From Chiua virens (lineage: Eukaryota; Basidiomycota; Agaricomycetes; Boletales; Boletaceae), in assembly GCA_019787685.1 (NCBI GenBank), contig JAHNUO010000001.1:2108001-2172000 (forward strand): DNA of 64,000 bases. Direction: 5' to 3'. Shown here piece after piece: positions 12,429 through 24,846 of the stretch; the stretch's first letter is position 1, and each line of letters starts with the position of its first letter. The position numbers were made by a program, and so were the translations under genes. The notes beneath the pieces were generated by a model. That model was not told where the DNA came from. It saw only the letters and a program-made list of their open reading frames with translations, and made no database searches.

Positions 12429-14107
12429 TTACAAGTCCCCATCTTCACCTTCCATCCCCCCTGCCTCAGATCCAGATTCCGATGCATCCTTGGCTGCGTC
12501 TCTTATTCTTTCACGGAGCGAGGCCAGGAACAGCCCCTGTTGTGCGCAAGGAAATGTGAACGAGTCTCCCATGAATTCCAGTCCCTTGACAAAGGCCTCC
12601 GGTTCCTTATCGAGATGTAAGGGTGTGTATTTGATCCGAGGATGTACAAAGTCGTCCTCAGACACGGGCTCGCCATTAGGACCACCGAAACCATTAAAAA
12701 CACGCATCGTGAAGACAATACCTATTGTTAGTTTTCACGTTGATAAGCAATGGCCATAGCAGAACACAGTGAAAAACTAACTTTTCTCAGCTGTGCGTTC
12801 TCCTTCAACGTCAACGCCTCCACGGGTCATTTCATAATACGTGTATATACAATGGAATATGACATCGGGTTCGTCCGAGTTTGTTTGGTGTTCAAATTTG
12901 ACATTGGTAACCAAGAGGCTAGACATGTCTTCGTAGAACTTGATCACTTCAGTCTTGGGGTCATCTGTACCGAAGGGTCGCTTAGCGTTCGGACGGGAGT
13001 TAGGGGTACCCTTGGGCGCTGCTCGCGCGAGCAGTTCCTTCGATCTCTCGATTTCAGCGTCACGTTCGCGTGTGGCATCCAGGACTGTTGTGATGTTAGC
13101 ATAAGACCAAAAAGATTGGGAGTGAACCGACCCAATTGTTCTAGTTCTGAAACACGGTTTATTTTTTCATTGATCACGCTGTCTTTTGACTTGATAACCT
13201 CCTGAAGATGCGAGATATCTTGCTCTACCACGCGCTTTTCCTCGTCTGCTGCTTCTCTTGTTAAAAAATGAAGTGCAAACGCTTGGCCCGTGCGAGAGAG
13301 TGGCTCAACCCGCGCCAACTGGGAAGTAAGCTCCTTGATCAGAGAGTCCTGTGCTATAGCCAGTCACGAGATGCAACCGACCATCAGATCCTGACGTACT
13401 TTTAGCACGTTCTTCGTATTGTATTTGCAGTTGTTCAAGGGCTTGTTCTGGCTCCGTCCTGCGTATCTGGAAAAGTTCTTCTAGCTGTTTCGATAGCGCG
13501 TCTCGTTGAGTCTCGAGCTACAATCTATCCGATCAGGACCCAAAGCCAAAGGGTTGAGGAAGAACGTGCATCTTTGGCCTTCTGTTTCCACCTCTCCAGC
13601 TCCTTGTGCGTTTTCATTGAGTCGAAAGAGGAAGAGTGATTTTTGCTCGTTCCTGCGTTACTGGGATGGGGGGTTGTCTGCGCCGCCGCACTGATTTCAC
13701 TTTCCCCTTGATCTACGACCATTTCGTCTTCGATAACTGTGGTCTTTTTGGTTGGTTTTGAACTTAATGTCTTTTCCTGTGTCTTCTGAGCTGGTTGACC
13801 GTTGACAACGCCGGTTGCTTTGGAACGAGGTTTCGCCTTCGATCCTGGCTTAACCACGCGGTCATTTAAGTCAGTATCAGAGCCTAGCTGTGTGGTTTGC
13901 GCGCGTTTTGGAGAGGGTTTCTCTTGGGGGGAATTGCTCGGGCCTGATGAGCCAGCCTTTGTCTTCTTGTGGGGCTGAACACGACGTCCCTTTGTGGCGT
14001 TAGGTGGACGGGCATCTGGGCGCTGCTCCCAGCTATCTGTGATGGACTGATTTAGATGGATGTCTCGTTGTGAGCTCGTTCTTACTCATTTCATCTTCCG
14101 AGGACAT
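12429..14107 (-). CDS. CSM1: Monopolin/chromosome segregation protein Csm1/Pcs1
   Basis: Six exons (14086-14107, 13570-14036, 13400-13517, 13132-13353, 12782-13084, 12429-12721) encode 474 aa. The first half is basic, lysine/serine-rich and disordered; residues ~180-310 form a coiled coil (LETQRDALSKQLEELFQ, EEKRVVEQDISHLQEVIKSK). The C-terminal globular domain is recognised by VIKFYEDMSSLLVTNVKFEH and DVIFHCIYTYYEMTRG, then HPRIKYTPLHLDKEPEAF. Csm1/Pcs1 proteins bridge kinetochore proteins and rDNA/condensin in the nucleus. Intron 13518-13569 needs a GC donor (GCACGT): it is the only splice pair that joins the two coiled-coil frames. The start codon lies 77 bp from the start of the first adenosine deaminase gene on the other strand. 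Confidence 0.8.
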
Positions 14108-14184
14108 GATGGTTTCGAATGGTTTACCGTGTCCGTCACATGATCATCATGCTTATTACGGCCACACGCGCTTGGGAAGCAATC

Positions 14185-16423
14185 ATGGCCTTCTCCCTCC
14201 AAGACTACCAGGCAGAGCGCGACGCATTGATCAATGCCGACAGAGCCCTTCGTGTAGACTATATTCGCCCGAGCACTGTCTTGGAGCAACAGGCCGACCA
14301 GATCACTCGCCGTGTCCGTGCAGATGAAGTAGAATCCGTGTGGAGCGTGCAGCAGGATGAGGTCCCGCATCCATTCCCTGGAATGGAGTTTCTCACTGGT
14401 CTGTGTACCCCACCCAGTGAAGATCCTGCTCTAAGGAAGTCTCAGGTAAACGCATCATCCAGAAAACGAAGCTCTTTCGAATCATTTCCAAGGTTCATCC
14501 CACACATACCTCAGCCAAATCACTCGGTGTACTAAACCTTTTTTTTCGTATCTCTGTAGATGCCGAAGGGAGCCCTCCTTCACACTCACCTTGATTTCAC
14601 TGTGGGGGCCAGAACCCTGCTCGACATCGCGTTGCGACATCCAGCCATCCATATTTCTTGCCCGGAGCCCATCACTTCAGCCAATATGTCCTCCATCCGA
14701 CCAGACTTGAAGCCAATTCCTGCCCATTCAATTACTAGCGTAGCATCTCTTACAGATCCGGCGTATCGACCTGATGTTTGGGTGCCTCTTGCAGCAGCTC
14801 GCAAAAACTTTGACGCGGCCCTGGGAGGCCCTGACGGATTCGACCAATGGCTCGTCAGCAAATTATCCATCAATCCAAGTGATGCATACATTACCCACAA
14901 TAACAATATTCGGGTACGAACAAGCTCGCTGACAACACTATCCATACTCATGTAAAGAAGATATGGGACGTATTTCGCTCTGCTGGGACTTTAACGAGGG
15001 TTTGTTTCTCCTGCAACCTTTTCCAGTTGAAATTTAAACGTTGACAATATAATTTCAGAGCATCGTGTACTATTTTCCCATATGGAGAGAGTACATACAA
15101 CAGTTTCTTCAAGAAACTTTAGAGGACGGAATATCCTACGTCGAGGCACGGATCAATTTCAGCCCCAAGTAAGCAGCACTTTTACGTTCATATAACACAT
15201 TTTCCCATTGCACTTTTTACTCAGATTCATGATCGGTGCAAACGGCGAGAACGTCCCACATATCGACTGGCTGAGGATCTTCAACTTAGTCGTGGACCAG
15301 TTCAAGCAAGAGCACCCTGATTTCTTTGATGCAAAGGTCCGGATTTCTTTTTCCTCTTTGCAAGATGTGGGTGCTGAAGTATCAATCGACTCTCAGATTA
15401 TCTATTCAGTTATCCGGGACTGTGATGCCGATATGCTAAGGGACCACTTAGAGGATTGCATACGGATGAAACGAGCATTTCCTGAATTAATCATTGGTAT
15501 GGATTACATTCTCTTGCGGTAGACATGGTTTAAGCCATTGGGACGTCCATAGGTTTCGACCTTGTTGGAGACGAAAACATCCTTCGCCCTTTGCACTATT
15601 ACTTGGAACAGCTGATCGCCTTCAAACAGCAACAACAGGAGGCGGGTGTTGACATTCCTTTTATTTTCCATGCCGGAGAAACCTGTGGCGATGGAACGCG
15701 TGCTGATGAGAATCTTTACGATGCAATCCTGCTTGGGACGAAGCGTATAGGCCATGGGTACTATCAACAAGCTCCTGGCACCATTGTCGGTTTATTCACA
15801 CATGCTGTGTTGTAGATTTTCTTTGGTGAAACATCCCAAATTGATGCAAATATGCAGGGAGAAAGGGATCGCTCTGGAAGTCTGTCCTATTTCGTGAGTT
15901 CGACGTCTTTTCAGATCCATCCTCTAACGATTGCCATCAGGAACGAAATACTTGTAATGATCAGATACTGTGCATCATCAATTATTTCACTCAACGCTCT
16001 ACCCAAAACAGCGTCTCACCGCTTCCATGCCCATGCACCCATTACCCATACTTCTAAATCACGGTGTTCCAGTAGCACTGAGCTCTGATGATCCCGCCAT
16101 GTTCCAGAATATGGGCCTCTCATTTGATTTTTACCAGGTAAAGTCAAATTCTCAGTTTTCTTTAGATGATACTCAGACCGAGCGTCTACCAGGTTGTCGT
16201 TGCCAGCGAGGTGACGGGTCTTCTTACCCTTGCTCATCTCGCTCGTGACAGTATTTTGGTGTGTATTACTCGTCTCCTCGATCTTAGACGAGTACACAAA
16301 CTTTCCCCTGTCTAGCACTCTATGCTCCGGGAAGATGAGAAGGGACGGCTCATGACATCATGGGAATCCCACTGGCAGGGATTCGTCCGAGACTTGGTAG
16401 CTTCAAATGGAGACCGTAACTGA
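14185..16423 (+). CDS. ADGF/ADA2-type adenosine deaminase, copy 1
   Basis: Multi-exon gene encoding a metal-dependent deaminase that converts adenosine to inosine. Zinc-site motif MPKGALLHTHLDFT near the N-terminus; FDLVGDE, the catalytic FHAGETCGDG, GTKRIGHG and the C-terminal SSDDPAMFQNMGLSFDFYQ complete the adenosine/AMP deaminase fold. The head (AERDALINADRALRVDY) and PHPFPGMEFLTG are ADGF-specific. No signal peptide is visible although animal ADA2 is secreted; an earlier in-frame ATG at 14119 exists, but the 14185 start matches the other copies. All frames join cleanly. Intron 15337-15396 (GT..AG, 60 nt) is a multiple of three without a stop. This copy is clearly diverged from copies 2 and 3. 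Confidence 0.87.
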
Positions 16424-16640
16424 CCTCATGTGGCCGAAGAGATAGTCGCTGCTCTACTCATTCATACAACAATTTCAACTTGTCGCGGGTACCCTTTGTT
16501 GGTGGCCTATATCTATCCTCGTATCTGGTGTAATTATAGAACCCCACAAGCAAATTCAAGGATCATCAAAGTGTTGATAATCAATTACGAGAGTTGTTGC
16601 CCGATAGTCGAGTCAGATTGGGACCCTGCGAACAACCACC

Positions 16641-18894
16641 ATGACCAGCCCAGCTTTCGTTGTCTATCTAGAGAACCGCATCAAATTAATCGACGAGGAT
16701 CGCGCTCTCAGAATTGACTATGATAAAACGAGAAGTGTCTCGTCTGCAGAACTCAGGGCAGATCGGGTGGTGGGAGCTATTCGTGATAGGGAAGCCAAGA
16801 CGTTGTGGGGTGCTGAGTACGATGGTGTTCCACACCCATTCCCTGGCATGGAGTTCTTGACGGGTAAGCAAGGTTTCATAGCTTGGGCTCCAGCGTATAT
16901 ACTAGTATGCGACATCCTTTTTACAGGAAAGAAGATTATATTGAAGAGTAGACTGTTCGAGATCCTGCGTGCGGTGAGTATGTCCCGGACCGGTAGCATC
17001 TAGGGACTCATTCCAGTTCTAGATGCCGAAAGGTGCTCTGCTACACGTCCATCAACATGCTACAGTGGAAGCTGGTTTCCTTTTAGCACTTGCCCTTGGG
17101 CAACCTGCCATTCACATCCGGTGTTCGAATGTGATTGATACATCAACAGTTGCGCAAGCACTACCTGAAATCAGGGCCATTCCAAAAGAAGAATACACGC
17201 AAAGCTGCGGGATCACCGATGCGGAGTACGTACCAAATACATGGGTCTCACTGCAGACAGCTCGGGAGACGTTTGACCCTGCCCTTGGTGGTCCGGAAGG
17301 CTTTGATAAATGGATTATCAGTACATTCGTGATCAATCCGAGCGAAGCTTACAGATCACACAATACCCCGAATAAGGTAAAGCCTTTACTCCGTATCTTG
17401 AATGATTGCCCAGACAAGTTGTTATTTCTCAGATCTGGAAGAAATTCCAAAGCACGTTTGTGATCACTGACGTGAGTATTGTCCAAACCCAAGATTGTCG
17501 AGCACCTCAGCATAAATTTAGCCGATCATTAGATATTTGCCCGTTCAAAAGGCCTACCTCCGGGAATTCATCATGTCATCAATAGCGGATGGAATCTCAT
17601 ACATAGAGTCACGCTACAACTTCAGCACTGAGTAAGTAGACACTTTCCTAGTTACAAAATAGACCTCATTGGATGGGTCTTCTCAAGTTACTTGATTGCC
17701 GAGGATGCAAAGACCCGCATTCCCATCGGAGAATTGATGCTATTGGTCGATAGTTTGGTCAAGGAGATCCAGGCCGAGCTGAGGCAACAAGGGCGAGAAG
17801 ACGAGTTTGTTGGCTTTAAGGTAAGTGGTGGATCAAGAGTATACATGGATGCTGATCATTCCACGGAGCAGATTATCTACACGGTTTCAAGAACCATTTC
17901 TTGCGAGCAACTTGATCATGAATGGATGAAGTGTATTGAATTCAAACGCGAATTTCCACATCTGATAGCAGGTGACTGGCTCGATATCAATCGCTGGTGG
18001 ATGAATTGGACTGATCATCCTGATTACTTGGTTCCGCAGGGTTTGATCTCGTGGGACAGGAAGATACCAACAATCCACTCATATATTACTCGGAATCACT
18101 ACTTCGATTTATTGAATACCAGAAACAGGAGAACATCGAGGTACCCTTCCTGTTCCACGCAGGAGAAACTCTCGGTGACGGAACAGTGGCGGACCTGAAC
18201 TTGTATGATGCTATCTTGCTTGGAACGAAGCGTATTGGACATGGGTAAGGTCTGATTATGGCAGTGGAGCACAAGCTGCTTACTATTGATGTAGTTTTTC
18301 CCTGGTAAAGCACCCAAAGTTGATGGCCATGTGCCGCGAACAGAAAATTGCATTGGAGGTGTGCCCCATTTCGTGAGAAGATTCCTGCATCGCTATCCAC
18401 TACATATTGAACAGACATTTTAGGAATGAGATTTTGGTGAATGACCAGCGCTCTGCATGACCTGACCTTCATGTTGTTGATCTGGCGAATCTGTGTAGCG
18501 CCTGACATCATCGATGGCTACACATCCGCTTCCAGGTGCTCCTCAACCAGGGAGTGCCTGTCGTGTTAGCTTCTGATGATCCAGCCATGTTTACTAGCAT
18601 GGGTCTGTCCTTTGAATTCTACCAAGTGAGCAGGCCACTATGATGGCAGGTGATTAATTGATTGGCGTACCTGACACAATTCCAGGTCTTGGTAGCGTCG
18701 GAAGTCACGGGTTTGCTTACGCTCAGACAGATGGCACGAGACAGTTTCATGGTAAGTACTGGGTACGCTTGTTCAGTTGCACAGGATGCCAATGCGACAT
18801 GTAGTACTCTATGCTAGAGCAAGAGGAGAAGGAGAAGGCGTTGAAGGCGTGGGAAAGACGGTGGGCAGTGTTCCTGGAGGTGTGCAAAGATTGA
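16641..18894 (+). CDS. ADGF/ADA2-type adenosine deaminase, copy 2 (one frameshift)
   Basis: Same family and intron positions as copy 1, nearly identical to copy 3. Motifs seen: PHPFPGMEFLTG, MPKGALLHVHQHAT (metal ligands), FDLVGQEDTNNPL, FLFHAGETLGDGT, LGTKRIGHG, and DDPAMFTSMGLSFEFYQ. The frame is intact until about 18535, where an extra G in CTTCCAGGTGCTC breaks the block that copy 3 reads as PLPVLLNQG-like; with that base dropped the frame continues to the stop at 18892-18894. Intron 17821-17871 has a normal GTAAGT donor, is 51 nt and has no stop, so retention would only add 17 residues. The upstream ~210 bp resemble those of copy 3. It is either a young pseudogene or an intact gene with one base error. 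Confidence 0.85.
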
Positions 18895-19506
18895 GCCTTC
18901 CAGTGTAGGTGATTATGAGATATAGATCGCAATAGCTCACGAACCATGCTATGCCAGTGTATCAGTGAGGCAGCAGACAAAAAGAGTGGCGATCATCATG
19001 ATAAGTCCAGGATCCACATCTGTTAGCAACTTAGCATGAACAACTTGAATTGGATTGTGGAATGACCCGGCCCGGGATGACGAGCTTTCAATGATTCATC
19101 TGTACCGGTGGCACATATCAAGCTAGTCCTTCACATCTAATGATTCGAATAGCATTTAAACTTGAAGGTAACCCGGCTCGAGAGAATGATGAAGCCAACG
19201 AACTCGGTCACTGGCAAGATTCATCCCAAACTTGGCAAGTAATACATAGCTGCGTCATGCGGTAATCATAACTGACTGAGTCTGACTGTGACTTGGAGAA
19301 GATAGTAGCTGCGCTACTTCTCCAGTACCACAGTATTCCGTCGTGGTACCCATTGCCACTAGTGGCCTATATCTGTCCTCATATTTGGTGTAAAATCACA
19401 GAACCTCGCAAACAAATGCGACTGTTATCAAAATGATAATCAATTACGAGAGTTGGTGCCTTTGGGTACTCTCGACAGCCAGATTGGGACCCTGCAAATG
19501 ACCACC
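18895..19506. other. Intergenic region between ADGF copies 2 and 3
   Basis: No gene is seen. The left ~390 bases are unique AT-balanced spacer. The right ~220 bases are the duplicated upstream region of copy 3, including a conserved GTGGCCTATATCTRTCCTC-like stretch, and presumably hold its promoter. Confidence 0.6.
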
Positions 19507-21773
19507 ATGTCCAGCCCAGCTCTCGTTGCCTATCTAGAGAATCGCATCAAGTTAATCGACGAAGATCGTGCTCTCAGAATTGATTACGAAAAAACGAAGA
19601 GGGCCTCATCTGTAGAACTCAGGGCGGACCGCGTAGTGAGAACTGTTCGCGATCGGGAAGCCAAGACGCTGTGGGGAGCCGAACACGATGGTGTTCCCCA
19701 CCCATTCCCTGGTATGGAATTCTTGACAGGTAAGCAAGGTTTCGCAGCTTGAATGCCAGAGTGCATATGTGACATTCTCTGTACAGGAAAGAAGATTATA
19801 ATGAAAAGCAGACTTTTCGAGATCCTACGCGCGGTGAGTGTTCAGAATGTTCCCCACTGACTCATCTGGTAGTCCAGGGACTTATTTTATACCTCTAGAT
19901 GCCGAAAGGTGCTCTGCTACACGTCCATCAGTATGGAACAGTAGACGCAGGTTTCCTTTTGGCAATTGCGCTTGGGCAACCTGCCATTCACATCCGGTGT
20001 TCGAATGTGATCGATACATCAACAACTGCGGAAACGTTACCTGAAATTAGGGCCATTCCAAAAGAAGAATACACGCAAAGCTGCGGGATCACCGATGCGG
20101 AGTACGTACCGAATACATGGGTCTCACTGCAGACAGCTCGGGAGACGTTTGACCCTGCCCTTGGTGGTCCGGAAGGCTTTGATAAATGGATTATCAGTAC
20201 ATTTGTGATCAATCCGAGCGAAGTATGGGGATCACACAATACTCCAGACAAGGTAAGCCCTCTAGTTAGGGTCTTGAATGATTGCCCAGACAAGTCGTTA
20301 TTGCTCAGATCTGGAAGAAGTTTCAAAGTACGTTTACAGTCAGTGGCGTGAGTGTTCAAGTTGATCAAAGCCAAGAATTTTTGAGTACCTCAACGTAATT
20401 TTAGCCTATGATTAGATATCTTCCCATTCAAAAGGCCTACCTCCGGGAATTCATCATGTCATCAATAGCAGATGGAATCTCATACATAGAGTCACGCGCC
20501 AACCTCAGTATCGAGTAAGCAGACACTAGTTTAGATGCAAAATACTGACTTCTCATTGGATCGGTCTTTTCTAGTTACTTGATTGCCGAGGACGCAAAGA
20601 CCCATGTACCCATCCGGGAATTATTCTTGTTGATTGATAACTTGATCAAGGAGGTTAAGGATGAGCTAAGGCAACAAGGGCGAGAAGACGAGTTTGTTGG
20701 CTTCAAGGCAAGCAGGGGATGAAGAGTACAGATGGATGCTAATCAGTCTACGGGGCAGATCATCTACACAGTTTCAAGAAACTTCTCTTGCGAGCAACTT
20801 GATCATGAATGGATGAAATGTATTGGCTTCAAGCGCGAATTTCCACACCTAATAGCAGGTGATCGACTCCGAATCACTGGCAATCTTGGGTGGATGAATT
20901 AAGCTGATGGTCCGGATCGCTTTGTTCCACAGGGTTTGATCTCGTCGGACAGGAAGATGTCAATAATCCACTCATATACTATGCGGAATCATTACTTCGA
21001 TTCGTTGAGTACCAGAAACGGGAGAACATCGATATACCCTTTCTATTCCACGCAGGAGAAACTCTTGGTGACGGAACAATGGCGGACCTGAACTTGTATG
21101 ATGCTATCTTACTTGGAACGAAGCGTATTGGACATGGGTAAGTTCTGACTGTGGTGGTGGAGAACAAGATGCTTACTATTGATGTAGTTTTTCCCTGGTA
21201 AAGCACCCGAAGTTGATGGCCATGTGCCGTGAACAGAACATTGCATTGGAGGTTTGCCCCATTTCGTGAGCAGATTTCTGCGTCCCGATCCACTACATAT
21301 TGAACGGGCATCTTAGGAACGAGATTTTGGTGAGTGACCGACACTCGGGATAACCTGATCCGAGGTTCAAGTTGTTGATCCGAATGCGTAGCGCTTGACA
21401 TCGTCAATGGCTTCACATCCGCTCCCGGTGTTCCTGAACCAGGGAATGCCCGTCGTGCTGGGTTCAGACGATCCAGCCATGTTTAACAGCATGGGACTGT
21501 CCTTTGATTTCTACCAAGTGAGGATATCGCTACGACAGATGATTGGTGTGCCTGACGATTGCAGGTCTTGGTGGCGTCGGAAGTCACGGGTTTACTTACG
21601 CTCGGACAGATGTCGCGAGACAGTATTAGGGTGATGGCATGTGCACATTCGGTCACACAGGACGCTAATACGACAGGTAGTACTCTATGCTAGAGCAAGA
21701 GGAGAAGGAAAAGGCATTGAATGCGTGGGAAAGGCGGTGGGCAGTGTTTTTGGAGGAGGTGTGCAAAGAATGA
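19507..21773 (+). CDS. ADGF/ADA2-type adenosine deaminase, copy 3
   Basis: Intact third member of the tandem array; the start (MSSPALVAYLENR) is set by alignment to copy 2. Catalytic motifs are complete: MPKGALLHVHQYGT, FDLVGQEDVNNPLI, FLFHAGETLGDGT, LGTKRIGHG and SDDPAMFNSMGLSFDFYQ. A TGA at 20719-20721 first looks like a nonsense codon, but it lies inside the homologue of copy 2's 51-nt intron (20708-20758). Here the donor is GCAAGC instead of GTAAGT, so a GC-AG intron must be used. Retention of this intron would truncate the protein, unlike in copies 1 and 2. Predicted cytosolic, no signal peptide. Presumed function is adenosine salvage or detoxification; substrate preference cannot be read from sequence. 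Confidence 0.86.
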
Positions 21774-22098
21774 GTGGCTGTGTATGTGTTATTGTGACTT
21801 GTCGAGGTCACACATCAGTGTTACTCTTAACCACGTCTCTACCGAAACCCTCGCGCGTCGTCCCCGCTGATTTGCTTGCCTGAGTTCTTTTCTTCGATTG
21901 GTTGAGGTATGTTTATTTCGTTCTCCCTCGGCGATTACCCAGCTCGCATCCATCATATCCTCACCTCCTCCCCCCCTTCCCCGTCAGAAATTCGTCCCTC
22001 CGACTTCTCAGTACAAACCATCTTCCATATCATTATCACTCTCAAGCCCTCATCCCAACCCCCCATTTCATTCTTGTTGTTTTTTGGCTGAATTCGTA
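21774..22098. promoter_or_regulatory. Upstream region and 5' leader of the KH-domain gene
   Basis: Pyrimidine-rich tracts (CCTCCTCCCCCCCTTCCCC-like) typical of basidiomycete promoters or leaders. A GTATGT at about 21908 could be the donor of a 5'-UTR intron. No gene seen. Confidence 0.4.
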
Positions 22099-23497
22099 AT
22101 GGCAGAAGTTGACTATAACCGCAAGCGGTCCCGTTCTCCTTCAGACTCTGACGAGAAAAAGTATCACAAGCGTGCAAACACAGGCGCTACGGCATCCCCG
22201 GATGACTTACGAGCTCAGAAGACCCACGATTCCGGTCCACCTTCTCATCCTTCTATGACTCATGATGTGAATATGGCGGAAGGTCCCGCATCAGTAGCCG
22301 ATACGACCGCGTCTACTCCCTCTCCCAAACCCTCCTCGTCCGACAACAAGAGCGGTGGGGATTCCCGAACCAGGTCAGACGAAGCTAGTAGGTCACATGC
22401 AACAACCTCCGGAGCACCTTCTTCCTTTACTGCCCCTCCTCCTTCGGCCATGATCCATATGCGTTGCTTGATCGTCACTCAAGATGCGTCAATCATCATC
22501 GGCAAGGGCGGCTCACATGTCAATGAGATTCGCGATAAGAGTGGTGCCCGTGTCATGGTCTCAGAGAGTATTCCCGGGAATCCAGAGAGAATTCTCAATG
22601 TCAGTGGGCCCCTTGATGCAGTATCCAAGGCAAGTAATATGTCGATTCTGTTTGATTCCGATGATCTCATCCTTTATAGGCCTTTGGTCTTATCGTGCGG
22701 AGAATCAATGATGAACCCTTTGACGTTCCATCTGTTCCTGGAAGTCGTGCAGTCACCATCAAGTTCATGATCCCCAATTCCCGCATGGGGTCGGTAATAG
22801 GAAAGCAAGGATCAAAAATAAAGGAAATCCAAGACGCCAGTGGGGCTCGGCTGAACGCGAGCGAGGGTATGCTCCCCGGCTCGACGGAAGTAAGCATCAT
22901 ACACCAAATATATTGGAAATGAACCCTTATATGCGGCTTATGACATAGCGTGTTCTCAGCGTGGCAGGGGTTGCAGATGCTATCCACATTGCGACCTATT
23001 ACATTGGCAGTATACTTATCGAATCACAAGACCGTTTGCCATCATCGTCCAGCCATTCAACTTATCGTCCCTCCAACTCTCGGCGTGCACCTTACACTGG
23101 TTCATCCTATGTGCCGGGCTATTCATCGCATCACCCCTATGCTCCATCACATAACCCACCTCAACAGCTCCAGACGCAGCAAATCTACATTCCAAACGAT
23201 CTTGTAGGATGCATCATTGGCAAGGGGGGTAGCAAGATCAATGAGATAAGGCATATGAGCGCCAGCCAGATTAAAATAATGGAGCCTGGTGCTGGCCTGA
23301 ATGGCGCTCCGTCTTCCGGTTCAGAAGGCGAAAGGCTGGTAGTAATCACTGGGCAACCTGCCAATATCCAAATGGCAGTCCAATTACTGTACCACGTACG
23401 TGCATGTTCCCGGGATAGTTTACTTTCCTGACTCTTCCGATAGCGACTGGAACAAGAGAAACAAAAACAGCTCCGAGCTTCCACTTCCACCTCTTAA
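22099..23497 (+). CDS. Triple KH-domain poly(rC)-binding-type RNA-binding protein
   Basis: Four exons (22099-22629, 22680-22889, 22949-23395, 23444-23497) encode 413 aa. An N-terminal serine/proline-rich disordered region (~115 aa) precedes three KH domains with intact GxxG loops: IIIGKGGSHVNEIRDKSG, GSVIGKQGSKIKEIQDASG and GCIIGKGGSKINEIRHMS. A proline/serine/tyrosine linker separates KH2 and KH3. This is the PCBP/hnRNP K-like group (yeast Pbp2, fission yeast Rnc1), which binds C-rich single-stranded RNA and controls mRNA stability. The first intron (22630-22679) has a GC donor (GCAAGT), needed to join LDAVSK to AFGLIVRRI. An upstream ATG-less frame extension exists, but MAEVDYN is the natural start. 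Confidence 0.9.
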
Positions 23498-23722
23498 GAT
23501 CACCTGTGTACATGTACAAAGATGACGAGGTTTTCTTTCCCTTTCTTTTGATTCATCCGTAATTCGTTTGTTGTCGGAGATGTTGACGGTTTTTGCTTGT
23601 TCGCATGCGTGTCGAACCGTAATTTTGTGTGCGAGAGGCCGAATTTTCTGCTGAAGGTGTTTACGTAATGGTTCTCGTTTGCAAATGGGTCGAAGCTTGA
23701 ATCAACTTTTTTCCTGGATGCC

Positions 23723-24846
23723 ATGTCGTCCATGCTGAAAGTGCAGAAGGCTAATGCTGCCAAAGCTGGCGCAAGAGGTAATCTCAAACGCAAGGCAGAT
23801 GATATGGACGACGACGACGACATTCCAATCCAACCGAAAAAGAGAAATAAACAGCGTGTCTTGTTACTCTCCTCGCGTGGTGTCACCCACCGGATGAGGC
23901 ATCTCATGAGTGATCTAGAGGCTCTCTTGCCTCACACTAAAAAAGGTGCGTCGTCGCCCTACATATTCCTTTCGACGAGCGGTTCACAACCTCTGTTCCG
24001 CAGAATCCAAGTTGGATTCGAAATCTCAGTTGCATCTCCTCCCGGAATTAGCGGATCTCAACAACTGTAACAACACTATATACTTTGAGGCGCGGAGACA
24101 TGAAGATCTTTATATGTGGGCAGCAAAGACACCCAATGGACCTAGCATCAAATTTCATGTGCAGAATGTGCATACGATGGACGAACTGAAGATGACGGGT
24201 AACTGCCTCAAGGGCAGCAGAGGTATACTTAGCTTTGACAAGGCATTCGACGAGAGCGATTGGGGCAAGCTAACAAAAGAAATCTTGACACACGTGAGAG
24301 CATTGTTCCATCGCATTGTCCACTTAACCAGAGTATTCGCCAGATCTTCGGTGTTCCTCCATCCGCTCGAAGAGCGAAGCCGTTTATCGACCACGTTCTA
24401 ACGTTCTCGATGCTCGACGATAAGATCTGGTTCCGGAATTTTCAGGTCAGCCTTGTGCGTGGTGTCTCCTTCATGGTATTGACATGCATTGCTGGTCAGG
24501 CCCTTGAAAAAGATCCCCAACAGCCTAATGGTCCTCCAAGTACATCGTTAGTCGAAATCGGTCCCCGATTCGTATTGACACCTATTCGGATATTCGAGGG
24601 TGCCTTTGGCGGTGCCACTGTCTACTCTAATCCAGGTTTGTTGTCACGTATTATTGTCAGATATGTTTCTGACAGGATACCGATGTTGCAGAATTTATCA
24701 CACCTACGGCGATGAGGATGATAGTCAAACAAAGTAAAGGGGACAGATACGGCAAGCGAAAGGATGCTCAACAAGAGAGTGCGCGAAGAAAGGTGCTTCG
24801 CCGGCCAGAAGAGGATGTCTTGGCGGTGCCGAAGGTATTCGGATGA
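23723..24846 (+). CDS. BRX1: Ribosome biogenesis protein BRX1 (Brix domain)
   Basis: Five exons (23723-23945, 24004-24293, 24344-24445, 24500-24635, 24692-24846) encode 301 aa. Brix-domain hallmarks are all present: QRVLLLSSRGVTHRMRHLM, NNCNNTIYFEARRHEDLYMW, PNGPSIKFHVQNVHTMDELK, KGSRGILSFDKAFDESDW, SMLDDKIWFRNFQ and EIGPRFVLTPIRIFEGAFGG. The family acts in the nucleolus in 60S subunit assembly and 25S rRNA processing. Length fits. A short acidic patch (DDMDDDDD) follows the basic start. MSSMLKVQ has a second possible start three codons downstream. No breaks. Confidence 0.93.

Larger units (their letters stand above)
16430..21773 (+). repeat. Tandem duplication holding ADGF copies 2 and 3
   Basis: Two units, about 16430-18894 and 19285-21773, align through promoter, exons and introns. 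Shared upstream text includes a TCAATTACGAGAGTTG-type block followed by GATTGGGACCCTGC just before each ATG. Start-to-start distance is 2866 bp. The spacer 18895-19285 is not obviously repeated. Preservation of intron sequence indicates a recent duplication, younger than the split from copy 1. Confidence 0.85.

Noticed and set aside
20719..20721. Nonsense codon making ADGF copy 3 a pseudogene
   Set aside because: The TGA lies inside an intron conserved in the other two copies; splicing via the GC donor restores FKIIYTV-type continuity.
21908..22098. N-terminal extension of the KH protein
   Set aside because: The in-frame extension is low-complexity, sits in a pyrimidine-rich leader with a GTATGT donor, and the family start MAEVDYN follows.
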